A DNA stretch of 64,000 bases from Stenotrophomonas mori (lineage in GTDB: Bacteria; Pseudomonadota; Gammaproteobacteria; Xanthomonadales; Xanthomonadaceae), in assembly GCF_023556335.1 (NCBI RefSeq), contig NZ_JAIKTS010000006.1:62001-126000 (forward strand), in the 5' to 3' direction. Within the stretch, counting starts at the first letter, position 1; each line of letters begins with the position of its first letter. Made by a program: the position numbers and the translations under genes. The notes beneath the pieces are model-generated. The model searched no databases. It saw only the letters and a program-made list of their open reading frames with translations, and was not told the DNA's origin. Shown in pieces: positions 35,386-45,431 of the stretch.

Positions 35386-37275
35386 TCACGCCACCTTCCC
35401 GCGCCGCGCCCGTTCCAGGTGCACCAGCAGCAGCGAGATCGCGGCCGGGGTCACGCCGGGGATGCGCTGCGCCTGGCCGACGGTCCGGGGCCGGGTGCGT
35501 TCGAGTTTCTGCAGCACCTCGGCGGACAGGCCGCGCACCGCGGCGAAATCGAAGTCGTCGCCGATGGCCGTGTGCTCGTGGCGCTGCCGGCGCTCGATCT
35601 CCTCGCGCTGGCGCTCGACGTAGCCGGCGTACTTGACGCTGATTTCCACCTGTTCGGCCACGCGCGCGTCGCTTACCCCGGGGCCGAGTGAGGGCACCTG
35701 CATCAGCTTGGCGTAGTCCAGTTCGGGGCGTTTGATCAGGTCGAGCACGTTGGTTTCGCGGCTCACCGCCACGCCGGTGGTTGCCTGCACCTCGCGGCCC
35801 AGGGCGTTGGCGGGGGTGGCCCACAGGCCACGCAGGCGCGCGCTTTCCGCGGCCACGGCGGCCTGTTTGGTTTCGAACGCCTGCCAGCGGCGGTCGTCGA
35901 CCAGGCCCAGTTCGCGGCCGGTGGGGGTCAGGCGCGCGTCGGCGTTGTCCTCGCGCAGCTGCAGCCGGTATTCGGCGCGGCTGGTGAACATGCGGTAGGG
36001 CTCGCTGGTGCCGTGGGTGATCAGGTCGTCCACCAGCACGCCGATGTAGGCCTCGTCGCGGCGTGGGCACCAGCCGTCGCGGCCCTGCACGAACAGCGCG
36101 GCGTTGACGCCGGCCAGCAGTCCCTGTGCGCCGGCTTCCTCGTAGCCGGTGGTGCCGTTGATCTGGCCGGCGAAGAACAGCCCGGCGACCTGGCGCGTTT
36201 CCAGCGTGTTCTTCAGCCCGCGCGGATCGAAGAAGTCGTACTCGATGGCGTAGCCGGGGCGGGTGATGCGCGCGTGCTCGAAGCCGCGGATGCTGCGCAC
36301 CAGTTCCAGCTGCACGTCGAACGGCAGCGAGGTGGAGATGCCGTTGGGGTAGATCTCCACCACGTCCAGGCCTTCGGGCTCGACGAAGATCTGGTGGCTG
36401 TCCTTCTCGGCGAAGCGCACCACCTTGTCCTCGATGGAGGGGCAGTAGCGCGGGCCGATGCCTTCGATCTGGCCGCTGTACAGCGGCGAGCGGTGCAGTG
36501 CGTTGCGGATCACCGCGTGGGTGCGCTCGCTGGTGTGGGTGATCCAGCAGCTCACCTGCCGCGGGTGCTCGGCGACGTTGCCCAGGTAGGACATCACCGG
36601 CAGCGGGTCGTCGCCGGGCTGTTCGTCCATGACGCTGTAGTCGAGCGAGCGGCCGTCGATGCGCGGCGGCGTGCCGGTCTTGAGGCGGTCGATGGCGAAC
36701 GGGCGCTCGCGCAGGCGCGCGGCCAGCGTGGTAGCCGGCGGGTCGCCCATGCGCCCGGCGGTGTACTGGGTTTCGCCGATGTGGATCTTGCCGGCGAGGA
36801 AGGTGCCGGCGGTGAGCACCACGGCCGGCGCATGGAAGGTCAGCCCGGTCTGGGTGATGGCGCCGCGCACGGCGTCGCCGTCGATCACGAGATCGTCCAC
36901 CGCCGCCTGGAATACGGTCAGGTCGGGCTGCGATTCGACGATGCGGCGGATCGCCATGCGGTACAGGTTGCGGTCGGCCTGGCAGCGGGTGGCGCGCACC
37001 GCCGGGCCCTTGGAGGCGTTGAGCGTGCGCCACTGGATGCCGGCCAGGTCGGCGGCGTGAGCCATGGCCCCGCCCAGGGCGTCGATCTCCTTGACCAGGT
37101 GGCCCTTGCCGATGCCGCCGATGGCCGGGTTGCAGCTCATCGCGCCCACCGTTTCCACGTTGTGGGTCAGCAGCAGGGTGCGGGCGCCGCCGCGCGCCGC
37201 GGCCAGTGCGGCCTCGGTGCCGGCGTGGCCGCCGCCGATGACGATGACGTCGTAACGGTAGAAGGAGTCGCTCAT
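35386..37275 (-). CDS. mnmG: tRNA uridine-5-carboxymethylaminomethyl modification enzyme MnmG (GidA)
   Basis: A 629-residue MnmG, the FAD- and NADH-dependent partner of MnmE in making cmnm5U at tRNA wobble position 34. FAD motif [19 protein letters not shown] near residue 13; [24 protein letters not shown] and the flavin-shielding Cys segments ([49 protein letters not shown]) are all present. Start at 37275 ([12 protein letters not shown]). Length equals that of E. coli MnmG. It marks the chromosomal edge of the CRISPR-Cas insertion. Confidence 0.98.
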   Translation of the reverse strand: MSDSFYRYDVIVIGGGHAGTEAALAAARGGARTLLLTHNVETVGAMSCNPAIGGIGKGHLVKEIDALGGAMAHAADLAGIQWRTLNASKGPAVRATRCQADRNLYRMAIRRIVESQPDLTVFQAAVDDLVIDGDAVRGAITQTGLTFHAPAVVLTAGTFLAGKIHIGETQYTAGRMGDPPATTLAARLRERPFAIDRLKTGTPPRIDGRSLDYSVMDEQPGDDPLPVMSYLGNVAEHPRQVSCWITHTSERTHAVIRNALHRSPLYSGQIEGIGPRYCPSIEDKVVRFAEKDSHQIFVEPEGLDVVEIYPNGISTSLPFDVQLELVRSIRGFEHARITRPGYAIEYDFFDPRGLKNTLETRQVAGLFFAGQINGTTGYEEAGAQGLLAGVNAALFVQGRDGWCPRRDEAYIGVLVDDLITHGTSEPYRMFTSRAEYRLQLREDNADARLTPTGRELGLVDDRRWQAFETKQAAVAAESARLRGLWATPANALGREVQATTGVAVSRETNVLDLIKRPELDYAKLMQVPSLGPGVSDARVAEQVEISVKYAGYVERQREEIERRQRHEHTAIGDDFDFAAVRGLSAEVLQKLERTRPRTVGQAQRIPGVTPAAISLLLVHLERARRGKVA

Positions 37276-37570
37276 GGGCAGGAAAAGCCTGGGGACGGGG
37301 CGGCGCACCGCGGTCGAGCGTGCGCGACGGGACAGGGGGTGGCGATTTTACCGCCAATGGCGTCAGGCCAGGCGCGGCGGCGACCGAGGTTGGCACGCAA
37401 ACTGCAACCCGGGTAACCGCACCCGGTGTGGCACGCGCACGCTGGTGCGCGAATGGCTGGAATTGGAACAGGGGCCGGCCAGCGCGCATACCGGGGAAGC
37501 AGGGGGCCGGCAGTCGGAGGACTGCCGGCCCTGGTTTGCAGGCTGCCGGCGTCCTTCGCGGTAGCATCCC

Positions 37571-37611
37571 GATACGACAACGCCCCGGCATGGCCGGGGC
37601 GTTGTCGTATC
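37571..37611 (-). terminator. Perfect 19-bp hairpin downstream of the lipoprotein gene
   Basis: Two arms of 19 bases (GATACGACAACGCCCCGGC and its complement) around the 3-nt loop ATG, lying between two minus-strand genes 175 bases past the lipoprotein stop. No U-tract follows, so a Rho-independent role is likely but not certain. Nothing else is seen in 37276-37785. Confidence 0.55.
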
Positions 37612-37785
37612 AGGCGCCGATGCCCAACAGGGCCGGAACAGGGGGGATCCAGAGTTCCTGAAGGGCATCGACATGGAGCGGGTCGGGGGACTGGCCGTTC
37701 GTGTCAGTTATCGACGCTGCGGGTCACCCAATGCGACAAGATTGCCTGGATTGCCGGCAAATGCAAGGCCTGGACGTCGAACGGC

Positions 37786-38334
37786 CTAAAGCTGCACACG
37801 CCGGGTCGCGGCCGGGGATGGCCGTTTTGCCGGTGCCGGCCGCTGCATCGCCGGCGGCCGCTGCATGGCCGGGGGCGGGGAGCGGGTGGCCTGCGGGGCG
37901 GGTGTGGCGCGCGTGGCCGGCGGTGCCGGGCGGGGCGGCGGCCGGCCCACGCGGTCCATGTCGCGCCATGGCGACTTGCCGCTGCCGCCGTTTGCCGGCG
38001 GGCGGGGCGGCGGCGGTGGGCGGTGGCCATCGTTGCCCTGGCCCGGCGGCCGCGGACGGTGGCCGTTCCAGTTGCCGCCATGCGGTGGCCGCGGCGGCGG
38101 CACGTAGCCCGGGCGATAGCCCGGATAGGGATAGCGGTAGTCGTAGCGGCCATAGCTGCCATAGCCGTAGGCGCCATAGCCGTAGTTGCCGTACGGGTAG
38201 CCATACGGGTAGGTGCGCTGCACGCTCGGTGCGCCGTGGTAATAGCCGCCCGAGCTGCTGCCGACATAGTCGTAGGTGGCGCAACCGGAGAGGCCGAGCA
38301 GCAGGCCGAAGGACAGGATCAGGTGCTTGTTCAT
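37786..38334 (-). CDS. Gly/Tyr/Pro-rich lipoprotein
   Basis: A 182-residue lipoprotein: signal MNKHLILSFGLLLGLSGC with lipobox Cys at about residue 18, then a Tyr/Gly/Pro low-complexity part (YPYGYPYGNYGYGAYGYGSY) and a Pro/Arg-rich tail. GGGGGAA precedes the ATG at 38334. Low-complexity outer-membrane-associated lipoproteins of this kind are common in the Xanthomonadaceae; no enzymatic domain is visible. The intact signal and start support a real gene despite the biased composition. Confidence 0.75.
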   Translation of the reverse strand: MNKHLILSFGLLLGLSGCATYDYVGSSSGGYYHGAPSVQRTYPYGYPYGNYGYGAYGYGSYGRYDYRYPYPGYRPGYVPPPRPPHGGNWNGHRPRPPGQGNDGHRPPPPPRPPANGGSGKSPWRDMDRVGRPPPRPAPPATRATPAPQATRSPPPAMQRPPAMQRPAPAKRPSPAATRRVQL

Positions 38335-38474
38335 GCGGTTCCCCCAGTTGGGCACGAAGTCAGCTTCGGGTTCAGGCATTGAATCCGCCCTTAATCCTCA
38401 GGCCGGGAGCTGAACGCCACGCGCGTGGCAGCGGGTGATGGTCCGCTACCGGAGCCTTACGTTAACCTTTTGGC

Positions 38475-39437
38475 ATGAGCGAATCCTCCTTGCCGGAAAC
38501 GACGGATGTGCTGGCCGCGGCGGCCCGCATCGCCTCCCATGCCACGGTCACGCCGATCCTGCGTTCGCGGGAACTGGACGCCCTGGCAGGTGCCCGCCTG
38601 TACTTCAAGGGCGAGCACCTGCAGCGTGGCGGCGCGTTCAAGTTCCGGGGCGCCTGCAACGCGGTGTGGGCGCTGGACGAGGCGCAGGCGCGCCGGGGCG
38701 TGGTGACGCATTCGTCGGGCAACCACGGTGCGGCGCTGGCGTTGGCGGCGCGCTCGCGCGGCATTCCCTGCCATGTCGTGGTGCCCGAGGGCGCGGTCGC
38801 GGCCAAGCTGGCCAACATCGCCCGCCACGGTGCGACGCTGTGGCGCTGCGCGCCGACCCAGGCCGCGCGCGAGGCCGAATGCGCGCGCGTGCAGCAGGAA
38901 ACCGGGGCCACGCTGGTGCACCCCTATACCGATGCGCGGGTGATCGCGGGGCAGGGCACCGCCACGCTGGAGCTGCTGCGGCAGGTCGAGGCGCCGCTGG
39001 ACCTGCTGGTGGCGCCGGTCGGCGGCGGGGGCCTGGCCTCGGGCAGCCTGCTGGCCCTGCGGCAGGCCGCCCCGGCATGCGCGCTGGTGCTGGCCGAGCC
39101 GGCCGGGGCCGCCGATACCGCGCGTTCGCTGCATGCCGGGCAGCGGCAGGTCGACTTCGTGCCGGACACCCTGTGCGATGGCCTGCGCGGCGCACTGGGC
39201 GCGCCGAATTTCGCGCTGCTCAACGGCAGCGCCAGCGTCGTCACGGTGGACGATGCCGCCACCGTGGCGGCGATGCGCCTGCTGTGGCAGGTGCTCAAGC
39301 AGGTGGTGGAACCGTCGTCGGCGGTGGCGCTGGCGGCGGTGCTGGCGCAGCCGCAGCGTTTCGCCGGGCGCAACGTGGGCGTGATCCTGTCCGGCGGCAA
39401 CGTCGACCTGGACGCGTTGCCGTGGATGGCGGCATGA
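38475..39437 (+). CDS. Threonine/serine dehydratase-like PLP enzyme
   Basis: A 320-residue fold-type II PLP enzyme of the threonine dehydratase / serine racemase group. The PLP Lys is in GAFKFRGA near residue 57, followed by THSSGNHGAALALAA, the Gly-rich phosphate loop VAPVGGGGLASG near residue 180 and the late VILSGGNVD. There is no C-terminal ACT regulatory domain, so it resembles the catabolic/biodegradative class rather than IlvA. Overlaps the next gene by 4 bases. Confidence 0.88.
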   Translation: MSESSLPETTDVLAAAARIASHATVTPILRSRELDALAGARLYFKGEHLQRGGAFKFRGACNAVWALDEAQARRGVVTHSSGNHGAALALAARSRGIPCHVVVPEGAVAAKLANIARHGATLWRCAPTQAAREAECARVQQETGATLVHPYTDARVIAGQGTATLELLRQVEAPLDLLVAPVGGGGLASGSLLALRQAAPACALVLAEPAGAADTARSLHAGQRQVDFVPDTLCDGLRGALGAPNFALLNGSASVVTVDDAATVAAMRLLWQVLKQVVEPSSAVALAAVLAQPQRFAGRNVGVILSGGNVDLDALPWMAA

Positions 39438-40036
39438 CCCGCAGGCGCGTCGGCCTGGTCGGTTGGCTGTGGCGCCTGTGCGTGCTGGTACTGCTGTGGT
39501 TGCTGGGGGTGGCCGCCTGGATCATCTGGGTGGGCGACCGCGACCAGGCCGCGCCGGCCGATGCGATCATCGTGCTCGGTGCGGCGGCCTACGATGCCCG
39601 GCCTTCGCCGGTGTTCGAGGAGCGCATCCGCCATGGCTTGGACCTGTACCGCCAGGGCCTGGCACCGACGCTGATCTTCACCGGCGGCTTCGGCGGCGCC
39701 GGGGCCCGGTTCTCCGAATCGCAGGTGGCGCGCCGCTATGCGTTGCGGCAGTCGATTCCCGCCGAGGACATCCTGATCGAGACCCGCTCGCGCACCACCC
39801 GCCAGAACCTGGTCGAGGCGCGGCGCCTGATGCAGGCGCACGGCATGCACCGGGTGATCCTGGTCAGCGATCCGCTGCACATGGCGCGCGCGCTGCGGCT
39901 GTCCGACGAGCTGGGCATCGACGCGCTGGCGTCCTCCACGCCGAGCACGCGCTTCCGCAGCCTCCACACCAGCTGGCGCTTCCTGGCGCAGGAGATCTAT
40001 TTTTTCCACCGCGACCTGTTCGCCGGCGGCAACTGA
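39434..40036 (+). CDS. YdcF/ElyC-family (DUF218) membrane protein
   Basis: A 200-residue protein with one N-terminal membrane helix (LCVLVLLWLLGVAAWIIWV) and a DUF218 domain: ADAIIVLGAAAYDARPSPVFEERI, LIFTGGFGG, ESRSRTTRQNLVEA-type segment (TRSRTTRQNLVEARRLM) and VILVSDPLHMARALRL. Such proteins are envelope-associated, and some influence cell-wall or lipid-carrier metabolism. Starts at 39434 inside the dehydratase stop (ATGA). Confidence 0.88.
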   Translation: MTRRRVGLVGWLWRLCVLVLLWLLGVAAWIIWVGDRDQAAPADAIIVLGAAAYDARPSPVFEERIRHGLDLYRQGLAPTLIFTGGFGGAGARFSESQVARRYALRQSIPAEDILIETRSRTTRQNLVEARRLMQAHGMHRVILVSDPLHMARALRLSDELGIDALASSTPSTRFRSLHTSWRFLAQEIYFFHRDLFAGGN

Positions 40037-40526
40037 GGCAGGGCACCCTGCCTGGCGTGCAGCGCGGGGCGGGACAGTGCAGCAGTCCTGTCCAGGGGGG
40101 CCGCGGTGACGGAGTGGGCCGGCCTTCCGGCCCGTGTGTCCCCTGCACCCCGTCGCAGGGAGCAGGCGGCCGCCGGTCCGCAGCGGCTGCGACGTTCCGA
40201 TCGCGCTGGGGCTGGACGACAGCGTGCGGACGTCAGGGCATCCACGCATGCGGAGGCGGCTGTGCGATGGGGGACGGCCCGCCCGCCCCGTGATGGGCGG
40301 GGCCGGGCTGCGGCCGCCTTCCCCCGCGGTCCGTGGCGACCGTATCGCACGGGCCGGAAACCGCGGCACGCGGCGGTGGGATCGCCGCGAAAGGGCTGCG
40401 GCAGCGGTCCGCGCTCGCCCGCCATGCTGGCCACCGGCCGGGCTGCTTCCAAAAGACGGGGAGTACCGGATTCGGCGACGGTGCCGATGGGCTCGCCGGC
40501 CGGGGCCGTGCGCGGGCGGGCGGGTG
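40037..40526. other. Intergenic stretch without a supported gene
   Basis: About 490 bases between convergent genes. The open frames are Arg/Gly/Pro shadow on both strands with no starts or motifs, and I see no repeat family member or strong hairpin with a U-tract. Confidence 0.45.
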
Positions 40527-41414
40527 TCAGTCCCGCGGCTTGCGCCGGATCGGGATCGCCGAAAGCGGAACCGCGGCGACATCGTGGCCCTGCTCGCGGA
40601 TCGGTGCGCCCGGTGCCGGCGCCCAGGCCTGGGCATAGATCACCTCCCAGCTGCTGGGCAGTTTGCCGTCGGCGCGGCGCAGCGGTTCGTAGGCGCTGCG
40701 GGCGGCCGCGAAGCGGCCACGTCCGGTCAGGGTGTGGCGACGGTTGCGTACTGCATTGGTCGCGCCGATCGCCTTGAGCTCGCGCATCAGGGCGGGCACG
40801 TCGTCGTAGGTCAGGGTGAACAGGTCGCGGTCCAGCACCGGGTCGCGGAAGCCGGCCATCATCAGCGCGTCGCCGAACTGTGCGATCGGGACGAAGGGGC
40901 TCACGTGCGGCGCGTCGTCGGCCTGCGAGAACGCGTCGCGCAGTTCCACCAGGGTCTCGGGGCCGAAGGTGGAGCACACCAGCAGGCCGCCCGGCTTGAG
41001 TACCCGGCGGAACCCGGCGAACACCGCGGGCAGGTCGTCCAGCCATTGCAGGCACAGGTTGCTGAAGATCACGTCCACGCTGTTGTCGGCCAGCGGCAGC
41101 GCGCCCGCATCGGCGCACACGCGCGCGAACGGCCGCCACCAGCCGGCCTGCTTGCGGGCCTCGACGAGCATCGGCAGGGCCAGGTCCAGGGCGATCACCT
41201 GGGCCTTCGGCCAGCGTTTCTTCATGGCCGCGGTGGCATGCGCCGGGCCGCTGCCGACATCCAGCACCACCTGCGGCTGCCGGTTGTCCAGGTAGTCCAG
41301 CGATTCCTGCAGGCGCTTGCCCACCTCCTGCTGCAGCGCGGCCGCGGCGTGGTAGCTGGACGCGGCGCGGGCGAAGGCGCGGCGGACGTGCTTGGCATCG
41401 AACAGGACGGGCAT
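40527..41414 (-). CDS. bioC: Malonyl-[acyl-carrier protein] O-methyltransferase BioC
   Basis: A 295-residue BioC, which methylates malonyl-ACP to start pimelate synthesis for biotin. SAM motif VLDVGSGPAHATAAM near residue 50, then VIALDLALPMLVEARK, the BioC-typical DVIFSNLCLQWLDDLP and GLLVCSTFGPETLVELRDAF. Start at 41414 (MPVLFDAKHVRRAFARAASSY). It lies with an SDR gene, bioH and bioF on the same strand, upstream of which is bioB, so the late and early biotin genes are clustered. Confidence 0.94.
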   Translation of the reverse strand: MPVLFDAKHVRRAFARAASSYHAAAALQQEVGKRLQESLDYLDNRQPQVVLDVGSGPAHATAAMKKRWPKAQVIALDLALPMLVEARKQAGWWRPFARVCADAGALPLADNSVDVIFSNLCLQWLDDLPAVFAGFRRVLKPGGLLVCSTFGPETLVELRDAFSQADDAPHVSPFVPIAQFGDALMMAGFRDPVLDRDLFTLTYDDVPALMRELKAIGATNAVRNRRHTLTGRGRFAAARSAYEPLRRADGKLPSSWEVIYAQAWAPAPGAPIREQGHDVAAVPLSAIPIRRKPRD

Positions 41415-41446
41415 GGGGCGTGTGCGGGTGGTTGCGGAAGGGTCGG

Positions 41447-42229
41447 TCAGAAGGTGCCGGGGTAGGCGCCGCCGTCGATCAGCAGGTTCTGGCCGGTGAT
41501 GTAGCCGGCCTGCGTGCTGCACAGGAAGGCGCAGGCGGCGCCGAATTCCTCGGGCGTGCCGAACCGGCCGGCGGGGATGGCGCTGCGGCGGTGGGCGGCG
41601 GCGTCGTCCAGGGATTGCTGCTGGCGGCGCGCGCTGGCCTCCAGGGTGCCGCGCAGGCGGTCGGTATCGAAGGCGCCGGGCAGCAGGTTGTTGAGGGTGA
41701 CATTGCGTGCCAAGTGGGTGCGGGCGATGCCGGCGATGACCCCGGTCAGGCCGGAGCGCGCGCCGTTGGACAGGCCGAGGATGTCGATCGGCGCCTTCAC
41801 CGCGCTGGAGGTGATGTTGACCACGCGGCCGAAGCCGCGCGCGGCCATCGTGTCGACGGTGGCACGGATCAGCTCGATCGGCGTCAGCATGTTGGCGTCG
41901 ACCGCGGCCAGCCACTGGTCGCGGTCCCAGTCGCGGAAATCGCCCGGTGGCGGGCCGCCGGCGTTGGTCACCAGGATGTCCACCTGCGGGCAGGCGGCGA
42001 GCGCGGCCTCGCGGCCGGCGGCGGTGGTGATGTCGGTGGCGACGGTGACGACCCGGCCGGCACCGGTCAGGGCGCGCAGTCCGGCGGCCGCGGTCTCCAG
42101 CGCCTCGGCGCCGCGGGCGACGATCACCACGTTCGCGCCTTCACTGGCCAGCGCCCGTGCGCAGCCCAGCCCCAGGCCCTTGCTGGCGCCGCATACCAGG
42201 GCCCAGCGTCCGGCGATTCCAAGGTCCAT
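41447..42229 (-). CDS. Short-chain dehydrogenase/reductase
   Basis: A 260-residue classical SDR oxidoreductase. The cofactor motif VCGASKGLGLGCARAL is near residue 11, NAGGPPPGDF near residue 89, and Ser near residue 140 (NITSSAVKA). The usual Tyr-x-x-x-Lys is replaced: the region after the Ser reads APIDILGLSNGARSGLTG, where the Tyr and Lys are Leu/Asn-type and Arg, so catalysis may be altered or lost. GGAGGA lies 7 bases before the ATG at 42229. It sits between bioC and bioH, but no biotin role is established. Confidence 0.88.
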   Translation of the reverse strand: MDLGIAGRWALVCGASKGLGLGCARALASEGANVVIVARGAEALETAAAGLRALTGAGRVVTVATDITTAAGREAALAACPQVDILVTNAGGPPPGDFRDWDRDQWLAAVDANMLTPIELIRATVDTMAARGFGRVVNITSSAVKAPIDILGLSNGARSGLTGVIAGIARTHLARNVTLNNLLPGAFDTDRLRGTLEASARRQQQSLDDAAAHRRSAIPAGRFGTPEEFGAACAFLCSTQAGYITGQNLLIDGGAYPGTF

Positions 42230-42287
42230 CGAATTCCTCCAGGGGTTCCAGCGCCGCACATGATCGGCGATGTGGGGTGGCGACGGG

Positions 42288-43055
42288 TCAGGCGTGGTCC
42301 GCAACGAAGCGTTGCAGCAGCCCGGCGACGGTGTCGGCGTGGCCGAGGAAGGGCGCGTGCCCGCCACCGGCGAGGGTGTGTGCGGCATGCAGGCCCTCCG
42401 GGGCCAGGGCCGCGGCCTGGTGCAGGGCGGCGGCCGGCACCAGGCGGTCGCGTTGCCCGCCGATCCACAGCCCGGGCGTGCGCAGGGTGGGCAGCGCGCC
42501 GCGCAGGTCGCTGCGGTCCAACAGCGCCAGGCCCTCGTGCAGCGCCCGCGGTGCCGGCTCGCCGCGGGCGGTCAGGGCCTCGCGCAGCTCACGCAGTTCG
42601 CTGCGGGCATGCTGCGAACCGATCACGTCCAGGGCGAGGAAGCGCTCCAGCGTGCCGCGGTAATCCTGCTCCAGGTCCTGGCCGAACTGCGCGAACACCG
42701 AGCGCTCGACGGCATCGGGCCAGTCGCTGCCGCGCACGAACCGCGGCGTGGCCGCGAGCATCGCCACGCCGCGCACCTGCGGCAGCGTCGCCGCGGCATG
42801 CAGCGCCACCAGCCCGCCCAGCGACCAGCCGCACCAGACCGCCGGCGGCGTGGCGGCGGCGATGGCGTTGACCAGGTAGGGCAGCCGCAAGGGCGTGGTG
42901 TCGTCGCGGCTGAAGCCGTGGCCGGGCAGGTCCACCACGTGCAGCTGGAATCGCGACGAGAGCCGTTCCACCAGCGGCGCGAAGATGCCGCCGTGCAGGG
43001 CCCAGCCGTGGATCAGGACCAGTGCCGGTCCGCTGCCGGTGACATGGATGTGCAT
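42288..43055 (-). CDS. bioH: Pimeloyl-ACP methyl ester carboxylesterase BioH
   Basis: A 255-residue alpha/beta hydrolase that removes the BioC-added methyl group from pimeloyl-ACP methyl ester. Oxyanion region LVLIHGWALHGGIF, nucleophile elbow CGWSLGGLVALHAA with Ser near residue 78, acid Asp in IGGQRDRLVP, and catalytic His in GGGHAPFLGH near the C-terminus. Start at 43055 (MHIHVTGSGPALV); it follows bioF after 14 bases. Confidence 0.94.
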   Translation of the reverse strand: MHIHVTGSGPALVLIHGWALHGGIFAPLVERLSSRFQLHVVDLPGHGFSRDDTTPLRLPYLVNAIAAATPPAVWCGWSLGGLVALHAAATLPQVRGVAMLAATPRFVRGSDWPDAVERSVFAQFGQDLEQDYRGTLERFLALDVIGSQHARSELRELREALTARGEPAPRALHEGLALLDRSDLRGALPTLRTPGLWIGGQRDRLVPAAALHQAAALAPEGLHAAHTLAGGGHAPFLGHADTVAGLLQRFVADHA

Positions 43056-43069
43056 GGGTGGGGACGTGC

Positions 43070-44278
43070 TCAGGGGCCGGCGGGGCGGGACGGGGGCGGT
43101 GGCAGGTTGTCGCGCGCGTGCGCGACGGCATCCACCAGCGCCGAGACCTGGTCGGCACCGTGCAGCGCCGACAGGGTGATGCGCAGCCTTGCCTTGCCGT
43201 CGGGCACGGTCGGCGGGCGGATGGTCCCCACCAGGTAGCCGGCCTGCTCCAGCGCCGCACCCAGCGCCAGGGCGGTGGCCTCGTCGCCGCACAGCAGCGG
43301 CTGGATCGGGGTGTCCGAGGGCAGAAGTTCCAGCCCGTGGCGGCGCGCACCGTCGCGGAAGGTGGCGACCAGCTCGGCCAGCTTGTCGCGGCGCCACTGG
43401 TCGCGCCGTGCCAGTTTCACGGCCGCCAGCGAAGCGGCCGCCTGCGCGGGCGGCAGTGCGGTGGTGTAGATGTAGGGGCGCGCGGTTTCGGCCAGGTGGC
43501 CGATCAGGCGCTCCTCGCCCAGCACCACCGCGCCGTGGCCGCCGAGCGCCTTGCCCAGCGTGGCCAACTGCAGCGGCACCTCGTCCACGCCCAGCCCGGC
43601 CTCGGCGACGCAACCGCGGCCGTGTTCGCCGACCACGCCGATGCCGTGCGCATCGTCGACATAGAACAGGGCCTCCTGCAGGCGCGCCACCAGCGACAGC
43701 GAGCGCAGCGGGGCGATGTCGCCGTCCATGCTGAATACCCCGTCGGTGGCGAGCATGGCGGCGCCGTCGGCGGCGTTCTTCAGCTGGCGCAGGGCGCCTT
43801 CGCTGTCCAGGTGCGGGTAGCGGCGCAGGCGGCAGCCGGCCAGCCGGGTGGCGTCGAGCAGGCTGGCGTGGTTGAGGCGGTCCTGGACGCAGACGTCGCC
43901 GTCCTCGGACAGCAGTGCCTGCTGCACGGCGAGGTTGGCGACGAAGCCGCTGTCGAACAGCAGCGCGCGCGGATAACCGAGCCAGTCGGCCATCTCGCGC
44001 TCCAGCTGCCCGTGCAGGGCATGGTGGCCGCAGACCAGCGGCGAGCCGGTACTGCCGACGCCCTCGCGCGCGGCGGCGTCCTGCAGCGCGGCGACCACCT
44101 CGAACTGCTGCGACAGGCCCAGGTAGTCGTTGCTGCAGAAGCCGGTGAGCCAGTGGCCGTCGACCTCCAGGCGTACGCCGTCGCGCCGCGTTATGCGGCG
44201 GCGGGTGCGGACGCGCTGCTGCGCCTGGCGCAGCTGGCGCTGGTCGTGCAGGCGGGTGAAAAGGTCGGGGCGGGCCAT
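43070..44278 (-). CDS. bioF: 8-amino-7-oxononanoate synthase BioF
   Basis: A 402-residue PLP enzyme condensing pimeloyl-ACP/CoA with alanine in biotin synthesis. Conserved N-terminal [62 protein letters not shown] and the PLP Lys in [12 protein letters not shown] near residue 243. Follows bioB by 75 bases on the same strand and probably shares its BirA-type control. Confidence 0.95.
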   Translation of the reverse strand: MARPDLFTRLHDQRQLRQAQQRVRTRRRITRRDGVRLEVDGHWLTGFCSNDYLGLSQQFEVVAALQDAAAREGVGSTGSPLVCGHHALHGQLEREMADWLGYPRALLFDSGFVANLAVQQALLSEDGDVCVQDRLNHASLLDATRLAGCRLRRYPHLDSEGALRQLKNAADGAAMLATDGVFSMDGDIAPLRSLSLVARLQEALFYVDDAHGIGVVGEHGRGCVAEAGLGVDEVPLQLATLGKALGGHGAVVLGEERLIGHLAETARPYIYTTALPPAQAAASLAAVKLARRDQWRRDKLAELVATFRDGARRHGLELLPSDTPIQPLLCGDEATALALGAALEQAGYLVGTIRPPTVPDGKARLRITLSALHGADQVSALVDAVAHARDNLPPPPSRPAGP

Positions 44279-44353
44279 GGTGCCGGGATCATGCGCGGAT
44301 GGACGGAGGGGCGGTTAGCGTACCCGCTTGCCGCCGGCATCGCTTGCCGTGCG

Positions 44354-45382
44354 TCACGCGGACGCCGCGCACTGCGGGGCGATGTCCAGGTGCACCGTGC
44401 CGGGGTGGTCGTGGTCGTCGGCATCGACATTCACCTCCATCGGGCGGATGCCCAGCCGCGCGAACAGCGCCTGGTCATGCGCGGTGTCCGGGTTGCCGGT
44501 GGTCAGCAGCTTCTCGCCATGGAAGATGGAGTTGGCGCCGGCGCTGAAGCACAGCGCCTGCAGTTCGTCGCTCATGCTCTCGCGCCCGGCCGACAGCCGC
44601 ACCATCGAGCGGGGCATGACGATCCGCGCCACGGCGATCATGCGCACGAACTCGAAGGGGTCCAGCTCGGCGCTGCCGTGCAGCGGCGTGCCGGCGACCT
44701 GCACCAGGCGGTTGATGGGCACCGAATCCGGGTGCGCCGGCAGGTTGGCCAGCGCCAGCAGCAGGCCGGCCCGGTGCTCGCGGGTCTCGCCCATGCCGAC
44801 GATGCCGCCGCAGCAGGTCTTCAGGCCGGCCTCGCGGACGTGCTCGAGCGTATCCAGCCGATCCTGGTACTGGCGGGTATGGATGATCGAGTCGTAATAG
44901 TCCTGCGCGGTGTCCAGGTTGTGGTTGTAGTAGTCCAGCCCGGCCTCCTTGAGCGCCTGGGCCTGGTGGCCTTCGAGCATGCCCAGGGTGGCGCAGGTCT
45001 CCAGGCCCAGCGCCTTCACCTCGCGGATCATCGCCGCCACCTTCGGGATGTCGCGGTCCTTCGGCGAACGCCAGGCCGCGCCCATGCAGAAGCGCGAGGC
45101 ACCGGCCTGCTTGGCCGCGCGCGCGCGCGCCACGACCGCGCCGGTGTCCATCAGCTTCTGTGCGTTGACGCCGGTGTCGTAGCGCTGGGCCTGCGGGCAG
45201 TAGGCGCAGTCCTCCGGGCAGCCACCGGTCTTGACCGACAGCAGGGTCGAGACCTGCACCTGGGCCGGGTCGAAGTGTTCGCGGTGGACGCGGGCGGCCT
45301 GGAACAGCAGTTCCGGGAAGGGCAGGTCGAACAGCGCCAGCAGTTCCTCGCGGCGCCAGTCATGACGGATGACGGCGGGCAT
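44354..45382 (-). CDS. bioB: Biotin synthase BioB
   Basis: A 342-residue radical-SAM biotin synthase that inserts sulphur into dethiobiotin. The radical-SAM cluster motif [14 protein letters not shown] is near residue 50; [33 protein letters not shown] and [12 protein letters not shown] follow, and the 2Fe-2S ligand Arg is in [15 protein letters not shown]. Start at 45382 with AGGA 8 bases upstream. Its promoter carries a perfect -35 TTGACA inside a BirA-type operator. Confidence 0.97.
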   Translation of the reverse strand: MPAVIRHDWRREELLALFDLPFPELLFQAARVHREHFDPAQVQVSTLLSVKTGGCPEDCAYCPQAQRYDTGVNAQKLMDTGAVVARARAAKQAGASRFCMGAAWRSPKDRDIPKVAAMIREVKALGLETCATLGMLEGHQAQALKEAGLDYYNHNLDTAQDYYDSIIHTRQYQDRLDTLEHVREAGLKTCCGGIVGMGETREHRAGLLLALANLPAHPDSVPINRLVQVAGTPLHGSAELDPFEFVRMIAVARIVMPRSMVRLSAGRESMSDELQALCFSAGANSIFHGEKLLTTGNPDTAHDQALFARLGIRPMEVNVDADDHDHPGTVHLDIAPQCAASA

Positions 45383-45431
45383 CGATGTTTCCTGACAGAT
45401 CAGACGGCGGAAGCGGGGCAGTCTGGTGAGC

